Below are positions 1 to 8,800 of a stretch of 64,000 nt of DNA, one piece after another; the first letter of the stretch is position 1; the number at the start of each line of letters is the position of its first letter. Both the position numbers and the translations under genes were made by a program. Source of the stretch: Rhynchospora pubera (Eukaryota > Streptophyta > Magnoliopsida > Poales > Cyperaceae); NCBI GenBank assembly GCA_028095005.1, contig CM051463.1, forward strand, positions 66,130,251-66,194,250. The letters are read 5' to 3'. A model generated the notes under the pieces. The model was not told the origin of the DNA, did not search any database, and saw only the letters and a list, made by a program, of their open reading frames with translations.

Positions 1-114
1 CTTGATATAACGACGATAAAACGGAAAAAACGGAGTTTTTTAAAAGCTTGCTTAACACTAATAATATACTCTGTTATTTAAATAAGTTACTCCCTTATTA
101 AGAATAATCATCAA
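1..114. other. Left flank of the Athila insertion
   Basis: AT-rich sequence with no recognisable gene. Its last five bases (110-114, ATCAA) are the left copy of the target-site duplication; the right copy is at 13575-13579. The wording of this flank (short tracts such as TACTCCCTT) resembles the sequence after 13580, as expected if both were one stretch before insertion. Confidence 0.7.
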
Positions 115-1170
115 TGATCGGTGCTGAGGGTACAGGTCAAATTAATTCCTTAAAAACCGATACTAATTCGTTTGCAGTATAGTTTAAGGGTCGAATCACG
201 GGGACGGACTATTCCTTTTCTAAGTTTAAACAATTCATATTAAATTAAATTCTTTTGATTAAATAAACAATTCAAATTTCAATCAGATCTAAACAGAAAG
301 GTCAATTGCAGTTACAGAATTTAAAATTGTAATTCCCTAGAGAAAGACTTAGCCAATTGAAAGTTTAAACAATTAACAAATGATTAGGGGTTCAGGTTGT
401 CTAACTTTTCCTGTCTGTCAAGGTTGGGACGGACCGTTCCATCTCTGGAACGGGCCGTCCTAACCCTGTCAAATGGCTGGAACTGTCCGTTCTAGGCCAG
501 GACGCCCCCTCTCGGGCGGTCCGTCCTGACCTTGGAACGGGCCGTTCCAATCATCCGATGTTTGTCTTGTCATCTTACTTAATTATTTGCTGAGTGTTTT
601 TGCGTGAATTGGATCAAACCTACCCTACAGACTTGCGCTCTAACTCTCGTTCAGGTCAAGTTGTGGGGTTCTGTTTGATTAATCCTAAAAACTCCTAAAT
701 TTCAACTCTCGTTTCTTGGTTTAGGTGTTTCTAATTGATTTCTGGGTCTTGGTAAACTCTCAACCTCTCGGTTTGTTGAGTAAAACTTCTAATTACTTGA
801 AGTTTGGTTAAATCCTTTCGGATATCGCCTACCTAATTGATCTAAGTGTTTGTTTGTTATTGCAGATTGACTTTACTTTGACAATTAAACTAGGCCTTTG
901 TTTAACGCAATAATCAGATTCAAACAGTAACAAGTTGCAACAAAAAGATAGAATAAAATTTGCAGAAATCATAAACGTGACTTAGTCGATTTTCTCCTTT
1001 TTTCGCGTCAAAGTGTGATGAACCTGTATAAAAAACTTGCCGGGCTACGGCTGAACTTTCCTACATCTAACATTAGCACAATTCAAAGGAAAATGAGTAA
1101 AAACACAAGTAATTTGAACGAAATTTGGGGCTTATTCTGGCTGAAAATCAAGTACGAAAACCGTACATCA
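115..1170 (-). repeat. Athila 3' LTR with 620-bp internal deletion
   Basis: Matches the right LTR from its TGATCGGTGC edge and again to its ACATCA edge, but is 1056 bp against 1676 bp. The missing block corresponds to about 12769-13388 of the right LTR and is bounded by the short repeat GACTTA, so slippage or microhomology deletion is the likely cause. In element orientation the lost block lies in U3 and includes the TATA box seen at 13098-13106. It still carries one palindrome-pair array (425-549). Confidence 0.93.
425..549. repeat. Palindrome-pair array in the 3' LTR
   Basis: Five or six near-palindromic units of about 15 bp, for example GGGACGGACCGTTCC followed after six bases by GGAACGGGCCGTCC. 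Units have a CGGNCCG core and arms of GGNAC/GTNCC or GGGGC type. The identical array is at 12209-12333 in the 5' LTR. Confidence 0.85.
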
Positions 1171-1184
1171 AAATCCCCCAAGCT
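1171..1184 (-). other. Polypurine tract of the Athila element
   Basis: On the minus strand the sequence AAGCTTGGGGGATTT directly abuts the 3' LTR. This is the expected place for the plus-strand DNA synthesis primer of an LTR element. The tract is short and interrupted by pyrimidines, so the call rests mainly on position. Confidence 0.6.
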
Positions 1185-2681
1185 TGAACATTGCTTGTCC
1201 CCAAGCAAAACTCTAGACTTAGACCTGAATTAGACCCTAATTGAGTTCAAGTACCTGTGCACTAACTAGTTCAAAGAATCCTTTTAGTTTAAACTTAACT
1301 GATTGTGACTTTAAGTTACAAAGGCATTTTCAAAAAGTTTTTCTATTAAGACCAAAATATTTTATTTTTGAGTGACTTAACTTTTTCTGAAATCAAACCA
1401 AAGATTCTCACATCACATTGACTCTGTTTCATTTCACTAAGCATTAAATCAGTTAATTCTTCAAAGTTTTTATTCAGTTAGAAATCAAGTAGAAACGGGA
1501 TCGAACCTGCTCAACTCAAATAATTCAGAATAACTCCAAGTTGTTTTGCACAGACTTACGATACTTCAAACCAGAAATTTAAATAACTTAAAAGAAAAAT
1601 TATTTACAAGATACAATTCTCCTGGGGCGAGGAGGTTTTTCCCGAGGCGGAGAAGTCGGCCAGATAAGAGCGGATTTTTAGAGGATTTTTCCTCTTTATT
1701 TCTTTTTTTTTTTTTTTTATACCATGAATCTCTTTCTGTTTCTTACCCATGGTTTATGGATTTCTTTTAATCCGCAAGTACCTATAGCCTCCTACAGTGT
1801 CCATGGCACTGCACCACTTTTTAGTTCCCCTTTTTATTTTGTTTTTGATTTTTCCATTTTTTTTTATTTTTTCATTTTATATTTTTTATTATTTTTTTTT
1901 TACTTTAATTTTGAAAAGAAAATTGCGAAGGTTTTAGTTTCTGAAAATCTGTGCAAACCATCTTACAGTTATCCTTATTTTTGAGTTACTCAAATGATCT
2001 TAGGCGAACTAAATCAAGCCCTTTGCCGGCTCTATTCAATACAACCGAATAATTGCTTTTGAAATTAACTATCTAATGCTTAGCAAAATTAATCCCAAGT
2101 CAAATGAATGTTACTATCCTTAGCTTGCCTCAAATTATTTTAGTCAAATTCATTTTGCAAATTTCCAACAGAGTTTTTTTTTTAGTTTTTCTCAGAATCT
2201 GCCCAAATTTCTTAAGTCACAAACATCAAGATTAGCTAAATGATCCTTAGAACTATCCTAAATGCAACTTAGAATGATTTAATTATGCAAATCCTACATG
2301 TATATACAAAAACTGCCAATGCATTGTGTCTGGAACGGCCTGTTCTAGCTTGGAACGACCCACTGGGGCGGACCGTCCTGATGGTGGGACGGACCGTCCC
2401 AAACTCAATAATTGACTAGTTTCAATGCCTCAGACAGTGCTGGAACGGGCTGTTCTAGACTGGGACGCCCTGTTGGGACGGGTCGCCCCATTGGTGGGAC
2501 GGTCCGTTCCAATACTGTCTGAAACTGGCAATATGCAATGCAGATGATCTAAGTTATCCGTTTTTTCGATTTTTCGATCCTTTAACCCCCCCAAGCTTAT
2601 CTACTGGACTGTCCCTAGTCCTAGTAGATGCAAGAAAGAAAATAAAGGAGAGAAAAATAGAAAAACGTACCTGATACTGGC
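1185..2681 (-). other. Athila 3' untranslated region
   Basis: Non-coding stretch between the extra ORF and the polypurine tract. It has long T-rich tracts (about 1690-1910) and one cluster of palindromic units. Short ORFs here show no family resemblance and are treated as chance. Confidence 0.7.
2330..2515. repeat. Palindrome-pair arrays in the Athila 3' UTR
   Basis: Two groups of CGGNCCG-core units: about 2330-2401 (including GGGGCGGACCGTCC and GGGACGGACCGTCCC) and about 2441-2510 (including GGGACGGTCCGTTCC). Several units are partly decayed, such as GGAACGGCCTGTTC. Confidence 0.85.
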
Positions 2682-4607
2682 TCAGAACTGTGGTGGGTCA
2701 GGTGGCGGTGGAGCTGATGGTCCAGGGCCAAAGATGTGACTCGCGAGGCGGCTGAGCAGATCATCATTCCTTGCATTGCGCTCATCTTGCTGCTGCCTCC
2801 ATCTCCTGTTCTCCTCCCTTTCTTCATCAAAAGATGTCTGCAGGTTCCACTGAGCGGTGTGAATGTCCTGCAGCATGTCGAAGTAGCGCTGATCCGATCC
2901 CCTGCCGTATCCCGGCTGCCACTGTGGCTCAAACCCTCCATGTGGGCGTGGCGGAGAGGGGGATGGATGTATATCCTCCATACGGATCCCACCCCAAGTG
3001 AAGTGCTCGCCCTGAACATCATCGAAGGGCTCAATGTGGGGCATCGAGGGGAAATGGGAGGGATGCTGAGATGGGTGGCTAGAAGCACCTGCTGCCTCTG
3101 CCTCTGCCGATGTACCGGCGCCTGCTGCCCTAGCAGCGGCCTCCATCTCAGCCAATCTGCGCTGCATCTCTTCCTCTTCATGGTTGATCAACCGTCCATC
3201 TCTATCAACCAGAAGCCAGGTCCTTTTGTTTTGGAGATCTATGGACCTGGTGAATGGTAGCGGGAACCGATGGCGGCCATAACAAAACTGATACTCGGAT
3301 CCAACTTGGGCCACCATCCCCATCTCAACCAGCTGCTTCATGCCTAGCCGGTTTGGTCCTCCGCTTCGCCTCAACTCATCCCAGGGCACTGTGACATCAT
3401 ACTGGCGGATCAAATGAGTCACGTACCCGCCAACTGTGATCTGACCTGTGCCTGCCCTGAGATTGTTGGCCTGTTTCTCGAAATGCTTCATCATGAAGTA
3501 GGCCAGATTGAGCTTTGCCTCTCCCTTTGGATAGAAAATCTGGTTGAGGATTGCTTGCTCACCACGGGTCAACTTGACACCCGACTCACCTTTGGCAAAG
3601 ATGGTGAGAGTGAGCATCCGCTGTATGAAGCGGATAGTCGGGTGCTGGATGTGGGAGGAGCGGCGGGTATTGACTGGCTGTCTGTGCTCCAAAGATAGCT
3701 CCTCCCAAAGGTTGTCCTCAAAGAACTCATCCGTGATCTCCCCATTTTCCAGCCCAAAGAACCGGGCGAAGTCATTCTCGTTGCAGATCATCTTCTTTCC
3801 GTTCGCACGGAATGTCATCTGCCAGAGATCATCCTTGAAGAAGAGGTCAAGGGTGCAGAGGAACTCCATAGTGAGGGCCGTATAGGCTGGAGCTCTGATC
3901 TTCCAGAATCTCGGGCGAAACCCGACAGATCTGGTGAGACGGAAGAAGTCATCACGGATGCCCAGCTGATCTAGCACCCGCAAATCAATCGCCTTGGTGC
4001 TTTGGAAGTGTTTGTTTCGGAGGTTTTTGAACCTCTGCTTGGCATCTGAGCCCTTGAGGCGGATGTGCACATCGGCAAGCTCAATTTCAGCGGGCTGGGA
4101 GGGGTAGGTTTGCGTCTCAGGGACGAGATCCTCCACCTCTTCTTCTTCGGCCTCTTCTTCTGCCTCCGCTGCTGCATTTATCTCTGCATCTGTGGCAGCG
4201 GGCTCAGGATCATGTTGAGCTTCAGGCTGGTGGGACTGAGCGGTGTCAGTAGGCTCGGTCTGATCATCTGCCATGCCTGAGATAGACTCAAGCTCGGACC
4301 AGTAGTACACGTAAGGGGATGGCTGTCTGCGCCTGACCCAACCCGCGAATGGAATGATCTGGTCTGGATCCTCAACTGTGTACTGTGACTGAGATACAGG
4401 AGGCGGGTTCACCATGAACTCACGCGGATCGAGCGGGTACTTGTCAAGCGGTGGAATAGGGCTATCTTCTTTGGTTGACCACCCACCGATGCCCCTGGTG
4501 AATGATCTGGGCACAAGGATTTTCCTCTTTCCAGGTTTTCGCGGGAGATCGCGAAATAAATATTTTGTGATTTTGTCTGAAAGTCTCCCTGAACTCCTCC
4601 TCTGCAT
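2682..4607 (-). CDS. Athila extra ORF (ATHILA ORF-1-like, env-position ORF)
   Basis: An open frame of 641 codons lying between pol and the 3' LTR, the slot filled by the env-like or ATHILA ORF in this clade. Central residues about 190-400 look like the conserved core: a basic stretch with FWKIRAPAY, then LCTLDLFFKDDLW and NENDFARFFGLENGE, resembling the ATHILA ORF-1 family of plant elements, whose function is not established. An acidic Glu/Ala-rich stretch (about 135-165) precedes it. The C-terminal third holds a Glu/Ala-rich probable helix (about 480-515) and ends in a proline-rich tail. I see no clear signal peptide or membrane segment, so calling it an envelope protein would be unsupported. 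An antisense frame covers part of it and is ignored. The frame has no internal stop, in keeping with a young element. Confidence 0.8.
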   Translation of the reverse strand: MQRRSSGRLSDKITKYLFRDLPRKPGKRKILVPRSFTRGIGGWSTKEDSPIPPLDKYPLDPREFMVNPPPVSQSQYTVEDPDQIIPFAGWVRRRQPSPYVYYWSELESISGMADDQTEPTDTAQSHQPEAQHDPEPAATDAEINAAAEAEEEAEEEEVEDLVPETQTYPSQPAEIELADVHIRLKGSDAKQRFKNLRNKHFQSTKAIDLRVLDQLGIRDDFFRLTRSVGFRPRFWKIRAPAYTALTMEFLCTLDLFFKDDLWQMTFRANGKKMICNENDFARFFGLENGEITDEFFEDNLWEELSLEHRQPVNTRRSSHIQHPTIRFIQRMLTLTIFAKGESGVKLTRGEQAILNQIFYPKGEAKLNLAYFMMKHFEKQANNLRAGTGQITVGGYVTHLIRQYDVTVPWDELRRSGGPNRLGMKQLVEMGMVAQVGSEYQFCYGRHRFPLPFTRSIDLQNKRTWLLVDRDGRLINHEEEEMQRRLAEMEAAARAAGAGTSAEAEAAGASSHPSQHPSHFPSMPHIEPFDDVQGEHFTWGGIRMEDIHPSPSPPRPHGGFEPQWQPGYGRGSDQRYFDMLQDIHTAQWNLQTSFDEEREENRRWRQQQDERNARNDDLLSRLASHIFGPGPSAPPPPDPPQF

Positions 4608-4840
4608 GGAACGGGTCGGTCCAGAAATGGGGCGGTCCGGTCTGTCCTGGAATGGATTGTTTTTGGTTGTTTTTGGGTTTGGGGCGGACCGTCCGGATGG
4701 TGGGACGGGCCGTTCTGGACTAGGCAGATAAGGGGTCTTGGCCTGGGACGGGGTAGTCTGGGACTGGGACGAAGGGTTTATGGCAGGGTTTGGTGATTGG
4801 GGCGGGCCGTCCTGATGATGGGACGGTCCGTTCCGATTAA
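4606..4840. repeat. Palindrome units beside the extra-ORF start
   Basis: At least seven units of the CGGNCCG family, some clear (GGGGCGGACCGTCC, GGGACGGGCCGTTC, GGGACGGTCCGTTCC), others degenerate. The first overlaps the start codon region of the extra ORF. Confidence 0.8.
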
Positions 4841-5876
4841 GGTTTGGGCAGGAAAATGGTTAAGTACCAGAGATGGTTTCCATCGATTTTTCGATTTGAG
4901 TTTGGTTCTGGGTTTTGGTGCAGTTGCAATCAGTTTGTCTCAGGGATGAATTGAGAAAAGATAGGGTTTGATTTTACCGGAAAATTGGAGCAAATGGCGG
5001 CGGAAACGAAGCGGCAGTGGTGGTGGTGGCGGGCTCCGGTGAAATCGAGAGAATGCGGCGAAATGAAAAGGATGGAGGCGAAGTGGAGACCGAGGAGAGG
5101 CGATTGTGGTTGATTCGCGGCCAATCCGACGGCGGATGCGGCGGTGACAGCGGATCTGTCGATGGGGAGCGGCGCGGCAGCAGCGGAGGGCCGCGGCGGC
5201 GAGAGTAGGGCGAGAGAGAGAATAGGTGAGTGAGAGGAGAGAGGGGGGTGGCTCCGGCGAGGCGTCGTCGGCGGCGTTTCGTCGGTTTTCGCGAGGGCAG
5301 AGGGAGAGAGAGAGGGTCGGGTGAGGGAGAGAAGGGGTCGGCTGGGGTTTGAAATAGAGAGAAAGAGAGAGGGAAAGGTGGGGTCGTGGGTTAATGGGTG
5401 GTTTTAATGGGTTTGGGTTAGTGGGTAGTTATTGGACAAAAATCATAACTGTCGGATTTCAAAAATGGGGCGGACCGTTCCATGGTTGGGGCGGGCCGTT
5501 CCATTGGCTGAGTCCTCGTGCCTAATTGCATGGCCTTTCCACTCCGTCCTGGTCCAAACCTGGCCGTTCCACTGGTTAGAACGGGCCGTTCCAATATTGG
5601 GGCGGTCCGTTCCAATCAGACTTGTCTTTCTCAGTACCTCATTAATTTCTTCGCGTTTTCTTCCTGAAAGTAATAAACCACAAATTAAGCCAAGTATTCA
5701 GGATATTTAGCCTACTCCTAATTTTTTTTATTTTTTGTTGTTTTTGAAATTTTTATTTTGTTTTTGACTTTTTGACACAAAGTAAATTGAATAATTATAA
5801 AATTTTTTAAAAACTGAACCCTTGGGTTGCCTCCCAAGAAGCGCTTGTTTAAGGTCTCAAGCTCGACCCCTGATGT
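4608..5876 (-). other. Athila pol-to-ORF spacer with palindrome arrays
   Basis: About 1.27 kb between gag-pol and the extra ORF. No conserved reading frame is visible. CGGNCCG palindromic units cluster at about 4606-4840 and 5466-5615. The middle (about 5140-5390) is strongly G/A-rich with GAGAGA runs. Confidence 0.75.
5466..5615. repeat. Palindrome-pair array upstream of the gag-pol stop
   Basis: Contains GGGGCGGACCGTTCC, gap, GGGGCGGGCCGTTCC near 5467-5502 and a second cluster about 5560-5612. Same family as the LTR array. Confidence 0.85.
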
Positions 5877-8800
5877 CTACGTCTCTGCGGGTGAGGGGTT
5901 GGTCAAAAAGTGCACTTCCCCTCCTTCTGTGCTAGCATTTGGATCAACGTAGAACTTGAGCCTTTGTCCATTCACCTTGAAGACCTCATCTCCTTCCTTG
6001 TAGATGTCAACAGCTCCAAATGGATAGACCTTCTTCACAATGTAAGGGCCTGTCCATCTAGACCGGAGTTTGCCAGGAAATAGCCTCAACCTGGAATTGA
6101 ACAGAAGCACCATATCCCCTGCTTCAAAGGATCTCCTTTGGATATGCTTGTCATGCCAGAGCTTTGTTTTCTCCTTGTAGATCTTAGCATTGTCATATGC
6201 ACTTAGCCTTATTTCCTCCAGCTCGTGTAAGTCCAGAATCCTCTTCTCTCCAGCTGATTTATAATTCATGTTGAGTGCTCTCACTGCCCAGTATGCCTTG
6301 TGTTCCAATTCCACTGGCAAATGGCATGATTTTCCATAAATCAGCTTGAATGGGTTCATGCCTATAGGAGTCTTGAAGGCTGTCCTATATGCCCATAAGG
6401 CGTCATCCAATTTTAATGCCCAATCTTTTCTTGTACTGCTCACTGTTTTCTGCAGGATATTCTTTATTTCTCGGTTTGATATCTCAACTTGGCCACTAGT
6501 TTGCGGATGGTAAGGGGTTGCCACCTTGTGTCTCACTCCATACTTCATTAAAAGATTCTCAAACTGTTTGTTAATGAAGTGTTTGCCCCCGTCACTAATG
6601 ACTGTCCTTGGAATTCCAAACCGTGGGAATATGACCTTGGTGAAAAGCTTTTTGACTGTTGCTGAATCTGCATGCTTGCTCGGAATAGCTTCCACCCATT
6701 TGGACACGTAATCAACCGCCACAAGAATGAACTCATAGCCGCATGAAGAAGGAAACGGTCCCATAAAGTCAATCCCCCAAACATCAAAGATCTCAACCTC
6801 TAGAATAGGATTCTGAGGCATCTCTTGGCGTCTCGAAATGTTGCCTGTCCTTTGACATTGATCGCAAGAAGAGATAAATTTTCTTGCGTCCTTGAAAAGC
6901 GTGGGCCAGAAAAATCCAGATTGCAGAACTTTAGCCGCGGTCTTAGATACTGAGGCATGTCCTCCGTAAGCTGAAGCGTGGCAATTGTGCAGGATTTGCT
7001 CAATTTCGCTCTCCGGTACACACCTTCTGAACATTCCATCAACTCCAAATTTCCACAGGAAAGGGTCCTCCCAGAAGTAGTATTTAGCATCGGCTATGAA
7101 TCTTTTCTTCTGCTGGAAGGACATCTGATAGGGCATAACTCCGCTTGCTAAATAGTTCGCAAAGTCAGCATACCATGGAGTCGCCTGAGTTGGGACGGAC
7201 CGTTCCAAATTGGGGCGGGCCGTTCCAATTGTATCGCTTGGCTCAGACAGGGCCGTTCTGGCTGGGGCGGCAGTCCTGACATCCTTAGCTGTGGTTGGGG
7301 CGGGCCGTTCCATGCTAGGGCGGTCCGTTCCAGACTGGATTGAGTACAAATGTTCGTCTGGAAATGAATCATTGATTGGCAATGTCTCGGATTTGATGCC
7401 TTCTGCTCTGATCCTGGATAAATGGTCAGCAACACTGTTCTCTGTACCTTTCTTGTCACGGATCTCAAGATCGAACTCCTGAAGCAAGAGAACCCACCGG
7501 ATGAGTCTTGGCTTGGCGTCTTTCTTCGAGAGTAGATACTTGAGTGCCGAATGATCGGTGTAGACTATAACCTTTGAACCGATCAGGTATGACCTGAACT
7601 TATCTAAGGCAAAGACTACTGCAAGAAGCTCCTTTTCTGTTGTGGTGTAGTTGATTTGGGCTTCATCTAACACCTTGCTTGCATAGTAGATGGCATAGGG
7701 CTTCTTATCCTTTCGCTGTCCGAGTACTGCTCCAACTGCATAATCACTTGCATCACACATCAATTCAAACGGTTCATCCCAATTCGGAGGTTGCAAGATC
7801 GGGGCTGTCACGAGTGCTTTCTTCAATCTGTCAAATGCATCAACACAACTTTTATCAAAGATAAATTCTGCATCCTTCATAGTCAAGTTTGTTAAAGGCT
7901 TAGCAATCTTAGAGAAATCCTTGATGAAACGCCTGTAGAAACCGGCATGACCAAGGAAACTCCGAACATCCTTTACACAAGTTGGCTCCGTGAGCTTCTC
8001 TATCACTTCCACCTTGGCCTGATCAATTTTAATTCCTTGTTCCGAGATTATGTGGCCCAAAACGACTCCTTCTTGCACCATGAAATGGCACTTCTCCCAA
8101 TTCAAGACTAGGTTAACTTCTTCACATCTCTGCAATACCTTTTTCAAGTTAGCTAGACAGTGATCGAAAGTTGTACCATAGACAGAAAAATCATCCATGA
8201 AAACCTCCATGTCTTTTTCTATAAAATCAGAAAATATAGCCATCATGGCTCTTTGAAATGTTGCTGGTGCATTACACAAACCAAATGGCATCCTACGGTA
8301 TGCATAGGTCCCATATGGGCATGTAAAGGTCGTTTTTTCCTGGTCTAGGGGGTGAATTGGAATTTGAAAGAAACCAGAATAACCATCTAGATAGCAAAAG
8401 AAAGAATGCTTAGCCAGGCGTTCGAGTAGCTGGTCAACAAATGGCAGAGGAAAATGATCCTTTCGGGTAGCTGCATTCAGCTTGCGATAGTCCACACACA
8501 TCCTCCATCCTGTGACGATTCTTGTTTGGATCAGCTGGCCTTCGTCATTCTTTATCACGGTTGTGCCTCCCTTTTTCGGAACAACATGAATGGGACTAAC
8601 CCATTTGCTGTCTGAGATGGGGTAAATGATCCTTGCCTCTAGAAGTTTATGAATTTCTTTCCTCACAACTTCACTCATGTTCGGGTTGAGTCTCCTTTGG
8701 TGCTCCACAGTTGGCTTGGAGTCCTCTTCAAGTAGGATCCGATGGGTGCAAATCGAGGGATCGATACCCTTTAGATCCTCAATCGAGTATCCGATTGCTT

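Noticed and set aside
2682..4607. Calling the Athila extra ORF an envelope glycoprotein
   Set aside because: No signal peptide, membrane anchor or cleavage site was seen; only its position is env-like.
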